A stretch of 64,000 nucleotides of DNA from an uncultured Bacteroidales bacterium (GCA_902788315.1 CADAJS010000005.1:1-64000), one strand, 5' to 3'; positions 42,907 through 52,110 are shown, counted from the first letter of the stretch. Notes: generated by a model from the letters alone, not told the origin. Made by a program: numbers and translations.

Positions 42907-44037
42907 ATGTACGCCTCGGCCCGTATGTCCAACCTTTGCATGCTGTCAGTTGCCCTTGTGCTGCTGGCAGCATGCAATCATTCCAGCCCCGGACTATCCG
43001 AGGAGGATTTCTCACACCAGGGGCGGGGCGTCTTCATTCTGTGTGAAGGAAACTTTCAGGCCGGAAACAGCACGCTCTCGTATTACGACCCTTCCACACG
43101 CAAAGTTGAGAACGGCGTGTTCCAACGTGCCAACGACCGGAAGCTGGGCGACACGGGGCAGTCCATCACCATCGATCGTGGCACAGCATACATCGCCGTG
43201 GAAAACAGTGGCATCATCTGGGCCATCGACACCGAAACATTCCGCGTCAAGGGACAACTGACTGCAGGGCAGACGGAGCAACACATGATAAACCCACGCT
43301 ACGTGTACGTATCGAATGCCGAGAAGGCTTATGCAACCGATCTCTACGCCCCCTATATCACCATCTTCAACCCTACGACACTTGCTTATCGGGGCTACAT
43401 CTCCACGGCTCAGCCGCAAGCGTATGGATATTCCAACACAGAGCGTATCGTGCCCTACGGACAGACGCTCTTTGTCAATTGCTGGTGTTACAGCCGAAGC
43501 ATCCTGGTCATCGACACACAGCAGGAGGCAGTGACAGACAGCATCGTCCTGAGCAGCTGGCAACCCAAGGCAATGCTTTTGGACTGCCACAACAAGCTTT
43601 GGGTACTCACAGACGGCGGATACGGAACCGACGGCAGCACGTCATCCTTTAGTGACAACGTACCTCACCTCTATCGAATCGATGCTGCCACACGCCGCAT
43701 TGAATCAGACGAGCCACTGGACACGGACGAAGCCAGTGTGGAAATGGCCCTCAATCCACGGGGTGACACTCTCTACATTATCAACAACGACCTCTATCGC
43801 ATGGCTGTCACAGACGCACATCTCTCCGTGCGACCCTTCATCAAGGCACCCAAAGACAGCCAGGGACGACGCCACAAGCTTTATGGGCTTAACGTGAATC
43901 CCTATGACGGCGACATCTATCTGGCCGATGCCGTGGATTACAGCCAGGCAGGTGTGGTTTACCGATACTCGCGCGAAGGACAGCTCGTGGACCACTTCCG
44001 CGTGGGCATCAACCCCAGTTGCTTTGCCTTCAAGTAA
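42907..44037 (+). CDS. Surface lipoprotein beta-propeller (DUF5074/YncE-like, BtuG-type candidate)
   Basis: This 376-residue lipoprotein (lipobox L-A-A-C) consists of YncE/NHL-like repeats: G-V-F-I-L-C-E-G-N-F-Q-A-G-N-S-T-L, Y-D-P-S-T-R-K, I-D-T-Q-Q-E-A-V, and similar repeats down to N-P-Y-D-G-D-I-Y-L-A-D-A. In Bacteroides, such a DUF5074-type propeller encoded next to a BtuB receptor (BtuG) binds cobalamin tightly at the surface; the position here fits, but binding is inferred. The start at 42907 gives a signal peptide with an Arg; an ATG at 42925 would leave it uncharged. Confidence 0.72.
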   Translation: MYASARMSNLCMLSVALVLLAACNHSSPGLSEEDFSHQGRGVFILCEGNFQAGNSTLSYYDPSTRKVENGVFQRANDRKLGDTGQSITIDRGTAYIAVENSGIIWAIDTETFRVKGQLTAGQTEQHMINPRYVYVSNAEKAYATDLYAPYITIFNPTTLAYRGYISTAQPQAYGYSNTERIVPYGQTLFVNCWCYSRSILVIDTQQEAVTDSIVLSSWQPKAMLLDCHNKLWVLTDGGYGTDGSTSSFSDNVPHLYRIDAATRRIESDEPLDTDEASVEMALNPRGDTLYIINNDLYRMAVTDAHLSVRPFIKAPKDSQGRRHKLYGLNVNPYDGDIYLADAVDYSQAGVVYRYSREGQLVDHFRVGINPSCFAFK

Positions 44038-44071
44038 AAGCCCCTCTCCCCCTCTTCGGATTACAACCATC

Positions 44072-45607
44072 ATGAGTATGCATACACCTGAAATACGACT
44101 TTCCAGCCCTACCCGTTCTCTATGGAGGAAAATGGGGACTGGCGTCCTTCTCCTTCTTTTTTTCTCGCTCCTTTCATGCAGCGACGACAGCCCAAGCGGG
44201 CCACTGCCCGTTATCAGCTGGGCCATGTCGGGCGCACGATTCCGAGTATATACCGACGAGGTGCTGAGCCTGGTGCCCGATGTGGAGCACACTGACGAAA
44301 CCACCACCTATCTGTGGACAATGGACGGGAAGACCGTAGGCACCGACGATCACTTCGAATTCAGCAGCCCGACGGCAGGCGAATACTATGTGAAGTTCCG
44401 GGTGACAAACCGTTTCGGGCAGACAGACGATGAGGTGAAAATCACGGTGGTGCAGGCAGAGAAGAACACCATTCCCGAGCCGCCCAGCGACAGCACGCTA
44501 CGCTGCCTCTTTCCCTTCAGCGAGATCAACATCCCCATCGGGAGAGACATTGAGATACGACCCCACATCCTGGAGAATACCGAGGGATATAGCTGGCAGT
44601 GGCAGGTTAATGGAGTTGATGTAGATGGCTCGGGACAGACCGTGACGGGCAGCCCACGACTCATATTCCGAGCCACGGAACAGGGAACGACGAATGTCTG
44701 CCTCCTATTACGTAACGATACATCCGAGGTCAGACGAGAAGTCATCGTTCATCAATGTCCTCCTGCCGGAACATATCGACGCACCACTCCGAGCACACGG
44801 AGGATGGTAGATAAAGTCTTTGAATATCAGCCAGCACCAGGCCATCAAGTGAATGGTTACATCATTACGGGAAGAAGCTTCCCCGATGGCTGCACGCACG
44901 AACAAGCCTGCGATACCGTGCTCAGTCATTTCGAGCGCCAGTGGATGACAAGCCTGGGCGGATGGGGTGGCTATCTGGTGGCAGGCTTCGACCACAGCGT
45001 ACCGCGCAACGACACAAAGCCAGACCTCTGTATCAAGGGTAATCCGTACGACTACCAATCGGAACCTGGCATCATCTGGGTGAGCCAGGACGTGAATGGC
45101 GACGGATTACCCAACGACCTATGGTACGAACTGGCCGGCTCGGAATATGGCACCCGCAATCACACGACAGGCTATGCCATGACATACTATCGTCCGCAGC
45201 ATCCTCACATGGGAGTAGCATGGAAAGGAAGCGGCGGCGAGTCGGACTATATTCCGTACATGAGCTACTGGAATCCAGCCGATTATTATTGGCAGGACTG
45301 GCAGCGGGACAAGGAGACGCTGACATTCTTCGGCAGCATGCTTGAGAGTAACGTATCGTATAGCAACGGCGTTTCGTCGCTTCCGCCATACGCCTGGGGA
45401 TACGCCGACAATCTGGGCGAAGACTACATCGAGGGGACACGTGGCCGTATGGGATATTACAGTATAAGGCACGCGCGCACGTGGGACGGCCAGCCTGCCG
45501 AACTGGAATACATTGATTTCGTCAAGGTGCAGACAGCCATTACAGGCCATACGCCCAACCTGGGCGATGCGAGCACCGAGGTGTATGGCATCATGAGTAA
45601 CGAATAA
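44072..45607 (+). CDS. Surface lipoprotein with PKD/Ig-like domains
   Basis: This 511-residue lipoprotein (lipobox L-L-S-C; S-D-D-S after it) has two PKD-like beta domains (about residues 50-140 and 150-245, with T-Y-L-W-T-M-D-G-K and Y-S-W-Q-W-Q-V-N-G). A larger C-terminal domain (about 265-511) contains D-V-N-G-D-G-L-P-N-D-L-W-Y-E-L-A-G-S. Proteins of this type occupy the same position in cobamide loci of Bacteroidetes and may help bind the ligand at the surface. The start at 44072 lies 34 nt after the propeller stop; the frame extends 168 nt further upstream inside the previous gene, but those residues look like a shadow. Confidence 0.68.
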   Translation: MSMHTPEIRLSSPTRSLWRKMGTGVLLLLFFSLLSCSDDSPSGPLPVISWAMSGARFRVYTDEVLSLVPDVEHTDETTTYLWTMDGKTVGTDDHFEFSSPTAGEYYVKFRVTNRFGQTDDEVKITVVQAEKNTIPEPPSDSTLRCLFPFSEINIPIGRDIEIRPHILENTEGYSWQWQVNGVDVDGSGQTVTGSPRLIFRATEQGTTNVCLLLRNDTSEVRREVIVHQCPPAGTYRRTTPSTRRMVDKVFEYQPAPGHQVNGYIITGRSFPDGCTHEQACDTVLSHFERQWMTSLGGWGGYLVAGFDHSVPRNDTKPDLCIKGNPYDYQSEPGIIWVSQDVNGDGLPNDLWYELAGSEYGTRNHTTGYAMTYYRPQHPHMGVAWKGSGGESDYIPYMSYWNPADYYWQDWQRDKETLTFFGSMLESNVSYSNGVSSLPPYAWGYADNLGEDYIEGTRGRMGYYSIRHARTWDGQPAELEYIDFVKVQTAITGHTPNLGDASTEVYGIMSNE

Positions 45608-45609
45608 GG

Positions 45610-47667
45610 ATGAGGATCTGTGCCCGAAGTCTGCTCTGCCTCCTCGCAGCCCCTGCATTTCTGCATGCACGCGAGGCGGACGATGAGGCCATTCCGGAAC
45701 GCCGCGACACCCTGCGCACCGTGCAGGTTACGGCCACGCGCCGCTTGCGCGACACCGGACTGCAGATGACCCGGCTGGACACACTGGCGCTGCGCGAGAA
45801 TATCTCACTCTCCGTGGCCGACGTACTCACACAGCACAGCACACTCTTCATCAAGAGCTACGGACGTGCCACCGAGTCAACAGCCGAGTTCCGCGGCACA
45901 TCGCCCAGCCACACACAGGTGCTCTGGAACGGCATGCGCTTCAATTCTCCCATGCTGGGCACGATGGACTTCAGCCTTATCCCATCCTATTTTGTGGACG
46001 ATGCCACGCTCTACCATGGCGCATCCAGCCTGGCCGTGACGGATGGAGGCCTGGGCGGTGCCATAGAATTGCGCACACGCTCCTCGGCACAGGAAGGTCT
46101 TCGGGGGCAGTATGTACAAGGCATCGGATCCTACGAGACCTTCGACCAGTTTCTGCGTCTCTCCTATCAGAGCGGCAGGCACTGGAGCGCCAACACCCGA
46201 CTCTCGTATGGCACCAGCGAGAACGATTTCAGGTACACAAACTACGACAAGAAGGTGGACGAGCGCGACGCACAGGCTGGCATCGTCCGGAGCTATCACC
46301 CACGGGAACGTAACAGGAGCGGCTACTTCGACGACATAAATCTGATGCAGGACGTGGCATACAACGACCTGCACGGCAATCGTTGGGGGGCCACCGTATG
46401 GTGTACGACCTCGAAGCGCGGACTACCCTTCCTCAGTGTGGACTACAAGGACGACAGTGATTTCAAGAACGAACAGACGCTCACTGCCGTGCGGAGCGTT
46501 GCCACCTACGACCACACGGCCTCTCAGTGGAACATCGGCTTCAAGGCGGGCTATGCACATCAGAACCTGGGTTATGACTATCATACGACCAGAGCCGATG
46601 TGCAGACAGACATCACCCGCAGCCGCAGCTATGTGAACACCGTTTTTCTGCAAGCCACAGCCGACCTGCTCCCTGCCCCCGGCTGGATGCTGACGGCCAG
46701 CGCTGCTACCTATTACAATCACGTGCGCAGCTGGGACCGCAGTCCCTTCCACATCGGGGACAATTTCGACACCGGACGCTGGGAGGGCCATGCCACGGCA
46801 CAGTTGCGGTGGCGTCCGCGAGAGCGGTTCACGATGGCGGCCGTACTGCGCGAAGATATTTACCGTACCGACATGCAAGTGCCCATACCTGCATTGATGG
46901 CCGACTATCTCCTTGTCCGTCCCTGGCAACTTACCCTCAAGGCATCTGTCGCACGCAACCAACGCTATCCCTCGATGGACGACCTTTATTACAAGCCGGG
47001 TGGCAACCCTGACCTGAAGGCAGAGAAGGGCTTCACCTACGATGCAGGGCTTTCCTGGCACAGGCAAGTGGGAGGCTATGAGGTAGGCGGCAGCGTTACT
47101 GGATTCGACTCGTACATCAGCGACTGGATTCAGTGGACACCGAACACAAAAGGCTTCTGGGTACCCGAGAATGTGAAACGCGTGCATGCCTATGGAGTGG
47201 AGTCTTCGCTGAACGCCTCCACACCAGAGGTGCGTGGATGGAAGGCACAACTCACTGCCAACTATGCTTTCACGCCCAGCATTAACCGAGGTCGGCGTGT
47301 GAACAGCGACGATGCCTCCTACGGCAAACAGCTGTGTTATGTGCCGCGCCATTCGACCAATTTCACAGTCCGACTGACATGGCGACAATGGGAACTGACC
47401 TACCATTGGATTCACTATAGCGAACGCTTCACCACCACAAGCAACGAGACTCGCTACATCACGGGCCGGCTACTCCCCTATTACATGAACAATGTGGCCG
47501 TAGGACGACGGTTTCAGTGGCGCAATGTGCATGCCAGCCTGCGCCTGGCGGTGAACAATCTGTTCGACAACGAATACGTCACCGTACTGTCACGCCCGAT
47601 GCCGCCACGCAATTATGCCCTTTACCTCGAAATATCTCCCTTATGGAAAAAACACGCAAAGCACTGA
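45610..47667 (+). CDS. TonB-dependent receptor, BtuB-like
   Basis: This 685-residue outer-membrane receptor has a signal peptide (about 1-20), TonB-box-like T-V-Q-V-T-A-T, a plug (about 45-155, with T-A-E-F-R-G-T-S and H-G-A-S-S-L-A-V-T-D-G-G-L-G-G-A) and a barrel ending Y-A-L-Y-L-E-I-S-P-L-W. There is no CarboxypepD_reg domain. It is size-matched to BtuB-type receptors and sits between the PKD lipoprotein and a substrate-binding protein, so cobamide transport is the best guess; iron-siderophore transport is the main alternative. It starts 2 nt after the previous stop and overlaps the next gene by 25 nt. Confidence 0.8.
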   Translation: MRICARSLLCLLAAPAFLHAREADDEAIPERRDTLRTVQVTATRRLRDTGLQMTRLDTLALRENISLSVADVLTQHSTLFIKSYGRATESTAEFRGTSPSHTQVLWNGMRFNSPMLGTMDFSLIPSYFVDDATLYHGASSLAVTDGGLGGAIELRTRSSAQEGLRGQYVQGIGSYETFDQFLRLSYQSGRHWSANTRLSYGTSENDFRYTNYDKKVDERDAQAGIVRSYHPRERNRSGYFDDINLMQDVAYNDLHGNRWGATVWCTTSKRGLPFLSVDYKDDSDFKNEQTLTAVRSVATYDHTASQWNIGFKAGYAHQNLGYDYHTTRADVQTDITRSRSYVNTVFLQATADLLPAPGWMLTASAATYYNHVRSWDRSPFHIGDNFDTGRWEGHATAQLRWRPRERFTMAAVLREDIYRTDMQVPIPALMADYLLVRPWQLTLKASVARNQRYPSMDDLYYKPGGNPDLKAEKGFTYDAGLSWHRQVGGYEVGGSVTGFDSYISDWIQWTPNTKGFWVPENVKRVHAYGVESSLNASTPEVRGWKAQLTANYAFTPSINRGRRVNSDDASYGKQLCYVPRHSTNFTVRLTWRQWELTYHWIHYSERFTTTSNETRYITGRLLPYYMNNVAVGRRFQWRNVHASLRLAVNNLFDNEYVTVLSRPMPPRNYALYLEISPLWKKHAKH

Positions 47668-48767
47668 TTCTATTCGTATCCCTGTGCCTGATAATGCTTA
47701 ATGTGGCCTGTGGCCCAGCGAGTGGCGTAGCCGGGAATAACGAGACTGCAGCCACTCGCTGCGATACCATCCCGCTGCGTTATGCTCATAATCTGACGAT
47801 GGTGCAGCACTCGGGCTATATCGAAGTGCTCATGCACAATCCCTGGGATAGCACGGCCGTACTGCATCGTTACGTCATGGGAGCGGCCGACTCGCTACCA
47901 GCACCGAGGGAGGGTGTCACGCGCATCGCGACACCGCTGCAACGGGCGGCCGTCTTCACGAGCGTACACTGTGCACTGATAGAGGAATTGGACTGCAAGG
48001 AGAGTGTAGGCGGGATATGCGAATTGGAATACATTCATCTGCCTTTTGTCCAGGAAGGTGTGCGGCAGGGGCGCATTGCCGATCTGGGCAACGGCATGCA
48101 GCCCGATGTGGAGCGCATCATTCAGCTGGCTCCCGATGCACTGATGCCCACACCCTTCGAACACAGCGGAGGCTACGGACGCATCGAACGGCTGGGCATC
48201 CCCATCATCGAGTGTGCCGACTATATGGAGCGCTCGGCATTGGCACGCGCCGAGTGGGTGCGCTTCTACGGACGGCTCTTTGGGCGTGCCGCAGAGGCCG
48301 ACAGCCTGTTTCGTCGCGTAGAGCATGACTATCTGGCACTGGCCTCACGCGCCAAGGCCGCACAGACGCATCCACGGATGATCTGCGAGGTGCCCCACAG
48401 CGGCTACTGGTTCCTGCCTGCGGGGCAAAGCACGATGGGGCAGCTTTATAAGGATGCGGGTGCCGACTATCTCTTTGCCGACCTTCAGGGTGCAGGCAGC
48501 ATTTCGCTCGGCATCGAACGAGTGCTGGAACGTGCGGTCACGGCAGATGTGTGGCTCATCAAGAATCATGGAGCACTCAGCCGGCAGCAGCTCACTACAG
48601 ACTACCCTGCCCTGCGACGCATCCCGGCACACATCTTCTTCTGCAACCTGGCCACGAGCAACTACTATGAGGAGACGCCCTTCCACCCCGAGCTGCTCCT
48701 CGAAAACCTCATCGCCCTACTCCACCCCGAGCTGGGGATAAAGGCAAGGAGAGAGTACTTCCGGTAG
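47643..48767 (+). CDS. ABC-type metal/cobamide substrate-binding lipoprotein, BtuF-like
   Basis: This 374-residue protein has a signal ending in lipobox N-V-A-C and two lobes joined by a long helix, typical of class III binding proteins. Motifs include R-I-A-T-P-L-Q-R-A-A-V-F-T-S, L-A-P-D-A-L-M-P-T-P, G-I-P-I-I-E-C-A-D-Y and the C-terminal N-L-A-T-S-N-Y-Y. It would deliver ligand from the BtuB-like receptor to an inner-membrane ABC permease; permease and ATPase genes are not adjacent here. The ATG at 47643 overlaps the receptor gene by 25 nt. Confidence 0.78.
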   Translation: MEKTRKALILFVSLCLIMLNVACGPASGVAGNNETAATRCDTIPLRYAHNLTMVQHSGYIEVLMHNPWDSTAVLHRYVMGAADSLPAPREGVTRIATPLQRAAVFTSVHCALIEELDCKESVGGICELEYIHLPFVQEGVRQGRIADLGNGMQPDVERIIQLAPDALMPTPFEHSGGYGRIERLGIPIIECADYMERSALARAEWVRFYGRLFGRAAEADSLFRRVEHDYLALASRAKAAQTHPRMICEVPHSGYWFLPAGQSTMGQLYKDAGADYLFADLQGAGSISLGIERVLERAVTADVWLIKNHGALSRQQLTTDYPALRRIPAHIFFCNLATSNYYEETPFHPELLLENLIALLHPELGIKARREYFR

Positions 48768-48785
48768 ATGAAAATAAAAAGAATA

Positions 48786-48817
48786 AGGTTCAGGGTGTTA
48801 AGTCTCACCCCGAACCT
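48786..48817. terminator. Bidirectional terminator between convergent operon and receptor
   Basis: AGGTTCAGGGTG (48786-48797) pairs with CACCCCGAACCT (48806-48817), one mismatch, between convergent stops at 48767 and 48845. Confidence 0.65.
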
Positions 48818-48844
48818 AATCTATCTACTCAAAATCAAATCTTC

Positions 48845-51250
48845 TTAGAAGTGCAGACGGACGTCAATGCCCACCTGGAGCGGTTTACCGTGCTGGCTGA
48901 AGCCGCGTCCCATGGACTCGAAGTAGAAGGCATTGTAATGCGTCTGCGTAAGATTGCGCCCCCAGAGCTCCAGTTGTGCCCAGCGTGTGTTGAGCACGGC
49001 ACGTGCCGAGAGCAAGTTATAGTAGTCCTGCACAGCATTGTTGTTCTCTGTCCAGTAGATCTTACCGGCCCCGGCATAGGTGGCACCCAGCTGCAGGCTG
49101 TGTATGCTCTCTCCCTGGAAGAAGAAGGTGTAGCCGGCATCGGCACTCACGGTGTGGCGAGGTGTGAAGGGTACAGCATTGCCACTGTAGTCCACGCCGC
49201 TGCCATCGTCGTAACGGCGAAACTCAGCATGTGCGTAGCCGTAGTTGGCCGAGAGCGAGACATGGCGGTTGGGCTCGGCACGCAACGACACTTCGGCTCC
49301 GTAGCTGCGGCTCTTGCCTGCGTTGACCATCATTCGGCCCAGTCCGTTCGTGGAGAAACGGGCAATCTGCTGGTCTCGAGTATCGATGAGGAAGAGAGAG
49401 GCATCGGCTTGGAAGCGATAATCGTCGGTGCTCAAATGTGTGCCCAGCTCATAGTTCCAGTTATACTCAGGCTTATACGTAGTCGTTTCTGACACATTGG
49501 GTGTAGCGATGCTGGGCATGTTGTCACGGATGCGTCCCATGACCATCGCAATATGCGCCTGGGGATCGAAGCCGGGGATGCTTGTACGGGCAAAGAGTTG
49601 CTGCAGATAGCTCTCGGTGCCGCTCTCGATGGCCCCCAGCATGCGTGCCTGCATCTCAGTCTGCAGCAGGTCGCTGAACATCTGCACATTGTAACCACCG
49701 CTTCGCGAGCCGCGGCTCACCGAAGCATATACGTTACTGGCCTGGCCAAAGTCGTATTTCAAGGCAGCCTTGGGCAGCAGGTGAAGATAGTCGTTGCTCA
49801 CATTCCCGTGCAGCGTCGGAGCGGCATTAACATCGGTGAGATGGATGCTGTTGCGCGGATTGGCGCTGTTCATGGCAAAGTCGAAATCCACGCTACCTGG
49901 TGCGTCGTAATCCATCGTGTTGCGTTCATAGTCCACACGTACTCCGAGGGAGAGCGAGAGGTTGCGTGCCAGCTCGATGCTCGATTGGTGGAAGAAGGCT
50001 GCGTTCAGCGAGGGAGTCTGGAACGTGCCACCCATGGCCAGTTCGCTGTTCTTGAGCGTCACCGACATGGGGCCCATGCCCTGAGCAGTAAGGTCTGGCA
50101 TCGAGCGGTTGATGGTCTGCGAGAGCCAGTTCACTCCGTCGCTCATGAAGCGGACGGGAGCCTCGGTGCGCAGCGCCTGATACGAGAAGTTAGCTCCCAG
50201 AATGCCGTTCCATCGATCTGTGATATTGCCTTTCAACGTCAGCTCTTCCTGAATGGTATTAATGCGCTGCTTCTGGGTCAGCGTATAGATATCATCGGGC
50301 AGGAAGTCCTGATCCATAAACATGCGGTCCTGCAGGTTCTGATAGGCAGTGATGCTATTGAACGTAAAACGATCCATCCGATATTCTGTGTTCACTGCGG
50401 CATTGACCATGCTGCGACGGTACGAACCCTCACGATTGTTGGCGATACTGCCAATCCACTGGCTGTATTGCTCGGCAGCGGGATTCAGCGCACCCTCATA
50501 ATAATAGGGATAGGCCCCTTCGTGGGAGTAGTCGAAACGTGCATTGGCATCGAACGTCAGACGGCGGTTAGCCTGCCAGATACCGCGCAACCGTGCGCCG
50601 CCGGCCTGCATGTCGTCCACCTTCTTGTCCAGCAAGCGGTTACGGAAAAAACCGTCGGAACCTTCGTAATATCCACCACCCGAGAAGGCGAAGTTCTCCA
50701 CGGGATGATGATAATGTGTGACACCGATTCGGCGATGGTTGTCCTTCGTGGCATAGCCCAGGTGAATGTCGGTGCCCTCATAGTTCATCGGCGAATGGGA
50801 GTACACCTTGACGAGACCGCCCAGGGTGTTCCGGCCATAGATGGTACCCTGCGGTCCGCGCAGCACGTCGATACGCTCGATGTCACCCAAGTCAAAGTCG
50901 AATCCCGACTTGTCGAGATAGGGAATGTCGTCCACGTACAGTCCCACAGCCGGTGTATTGATGCGGCTGCCCACACCGCGGATATACATGGCACTCGTCA
51001 GCCGCGAACCGTAGTCGGGCATGTAGAAGTTGGGCACCAGACAGCTCAGGTTCTTGATAGACATCACCTGGTGCAGACGCAGTGATTGTACGCCCAGCGT
51101 GCTAACCGACAACGGCTGACGCCGGTAGGGCGCATTCTCCTTCGTGGCCACCACCGTGAGCTCTTGCATGCGGATGGTGTCCTGTAACTCCTCGGCGCTG
51201 GCAAGGCCTGCTCCGATGCACAGACAGGTGATGATAATTGTTCGTTTCAT
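48845..51250 (-). CDS. TonB-dependent receptor with FecA/iron-type plug
   Basis: This 801-residue receptor has a signal peptide (about 1-19, ending L-A-S-A), TonB box M-Q-E-L-T-V-V-A-T, plug (about 45-160, with S-A-M-Y-I-R-G-V-G-S-R and I-D-V-L-R-G-P-Q-G-T-I-Y-G-R-N-T-L-G-G) and a barrel ending P-L-Q-V-G-I-D-V-R-L-H-F. The plug signature is typical of siderophore/iron or generic porin-like receptors, not of SusC, since no CarboxypepD_reg domain or SusD neighbour is present. The ligand is unknown. It has a consensus promoter and is convergent with the uptake operon. Confidence 0.82.
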   Translation of the reverse strand: MKRTIIITCLCIGAGLASAEELQDTIRMQELTVVATKENAPYRRQPLSVSTLGVQSLRLHQVMSIKNLSCLVPNFYMPDYGSRLTSAMYIRGVGSRINTPAVGLYVDDIPYLDKSGFDFDLGDIERIDVLRGPQGTIYGRNTLGGLVKVYSHSPMNYEGTDIHLGYATKDNHRRIGVTHYHHPVENFAFSGGGYYEGSDGFFRNRLLDKKVDDMQAGGARLRGIWQANRRLTFDANARFDYSHEGAYPYYYEGALNPAAEQYSQWIGSIANNREGSYRRSMVNAAVNTEYRMDRFTFNSITAYQNLQDRMFMDQDFLPDDIYTLTQKQRINTIQEELTLKGNITDRWNGILGANFSYQALRTEAPVRFMSDGVNWLSQTINRSMPDLTAQGMGPMSVTLKNSELAMGGTFQTPSLNAAFFHQSSIELARNLSLSLGVRVDYERNTMDYDAPGSVDFDFAMNSANPRNSIHLTDVNAAPTLHGNVSNDYLHLLPKAALKYDFGQASNVYASVSRGSRSGGYNVQMFSDLLQTEMQARMLGAIESGTESYLQQLFARTSIPGFDPQAHIAMVMGRIRDNMPSIATPNVSETTTYKPEYNWNYELGTHLSTDDYRFQADASLFLIDTRDQQIARFSTNGLGRMMVNAGKSRSYGAEVSLRAEPNRHVSLSANYGYAHAEFRRYDDGSGVDYSGNAVPFTPRHTVSADAGYTFFFQGESIHSLQLGATYAGAGKIYWTENNNAVQDYYNLLSARAVLNTRWAQLELWGRNLTQTHYNAFYFESMGRGFSQHGKPLQVGIDVRLHF

Positions 51251-51285
51251 CGCTCAATAATTTAGATTATTCTTCATTTCGGGTG

Positions 51286-51293
51286 CAAAGTTA
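51286..51293 (-). promoter_or_regulatory. Promoter -7 box of the TonB receptor gene
   Basis: On the minus strand TAACTTTG lies 36 nt before the ATG at 51250; an ATTG lies 20 bp further upstream. Confidence 0.65.
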
Positions 51294-51344
51294 CATCGAA
51301 ACTGCGTACCCCGCAATCCTCATTTGTGAGGATATAGTACATTC

Positions 51345-51425
51345 TCCGATCAAGGCGGCACGCCTCACAGCCCGACGCGGCACGCCTCATAGCTCGCACG
51401 ATTATGAAACGCGTGAGAATCCTTG
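51345..51425 (-). repeat. Intergenic structured repeat element, copy 4 (partial, reverse)
   Basis: On the minus strand it contains GATTCTCACG and, about 35 bp on, GAGGCGTGCCGC twice in direct orientation, separated by 13 bp. Its right arm closely matches copy 3. The symmetric arm and the conserved ends are lost. It lies downstream of cdd in the same orientation. Confidence 0.55.
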
Positions 51426-51533
51426 CTTCCACACCTTCATTAGCATGGTGTGACAACAGATGATCCGACGCCCATCTCCGCGCGCGCGTATATAATATAA
51501 TAGGTAGATGAAAGGATCTATAAGGCGAAACCT

Positions 51534-52013
51534 CTACTTCATACAATCGGCCACAAAATAGATCGGGAGGAGCGACTTGACGTTCTGGAGCACATGCACT
51601 CCCTTAGTACCATAAAGCAGCACGCGTATGTCCTGACCCAGACGGTCTTCCGTTTCGAGCATCACCTGGCGGCACGCACCACATGGCGTGATGGGGTCTT
51701 CGAGAAAATGCCCGCCCGTCTGTGCCGCAATGGCCAGCGCCAGCACCTTCTGGTCGGGATGCTGCGCCAGGGCGGCATAGAGCGTGGTACGCTCGGCACA
51801 CATGCCCGAGGGGAAAGCTGCGGCTTCCTGATTACTGCCCACGAAGATAGTACCGTCGGAGAGGCGGGCTGCGGCGCCCACGTGGAAATGGGAATAAGGT
51901 GCATAGCTGCTCTCCGTGACCCGACAGGCAGCCTCCACAAGCTCGCGATCCTCCACGGGAAGTTCTTCCATCTCGTACACCGCAATGCGGCTCGTCACCT
52001 CGTATTGTCTCAT
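51534..52013 (-). CDS. cdd: Cytidine deaminase
   Basis: This 159-residue enzyme converts cytidine and deoxycytidine to uridine forms in pyrimidine salvage. The zinc site is clear: Cys72-Ala-Glu74 (M-C-A-E-R-T-T) and P-C-G-A-C-R-Q with Cys111 and Cys114. S-H-F-H-V-G-A-A and N-Q-E-A-A-A-F-P-S-G bind the nucleoside. The length matches the homotetrameric type. The start M-R-Q-Y-E-V is preferred; an upstream extension crosses a promoter. It is divergent from the glucosaminidase gene. Confidence 0.92.
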   Translation of the reverse strand: MRQYEVTSRIAVYEMEELPVEDRELVEAACRVTESSYAPYSHFHVGAAARLSDGTIFVGSNQEAAAFPSGMCAERTTLYAALAQHPDQKVLALAIAAQTGGHFLEDPITPCGACRQVMLETEDRLGQDIRVLLYGTKGVHVLQNVKSLLPIYFVADCMK

Positions 52014-52044
52014 GTGTAGAACGATTAAGTGGTTAATTCCACGA

Positions 52045-52052
52045 CAAATGTA
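52045..52052 (-). promoter_or_regulatory. Promoter -7 box of cdd
   Basis: On the minus strand TACATTTG matches TAnnTTTG, 32 nt before the cdd ATG. Confidence 0.5.
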
Positions 52053-52084
52053 CATAAAGTTTTCCTAATTCCATAAATTATCAC

Positions 52085-52092
52085 TAACTTTG
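52085..52092 (+). promoter_or_regulatory. Promoter -7 box of the glucosaminidase/LysM gene
   Basis: TAACTTTG lies 19 nt before the ATG at 52111. The GTG at 52090 overlaps it and is not a start. A TTTC sits near the expected -33 position. Confidence 0.6.
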
Positions 52093-52110
52093 TGCGCCAA
52101 AATTCCACAC

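Noticed and set aside
43904-44071. N-terminal extension of the PKD lipoprotein
   Set aside because: It overlaps the propeller gene in another frame and would bury the lipoprotein signal peptide.
48845-51250. SusC-type nutrient receptor
   Set aside because: No N-terminal CarboxypepD_reg domain and no SusD gene next to it.
8395-51502. Near 20-nt identity GCGCGCGTATATAATAT... at about 8398 and 51482
   Set aside because: It is alternating, low-complexity sequence; one copy encodes part of Y-I-I-Y-A-R in a gene. Chance or composition explains it.
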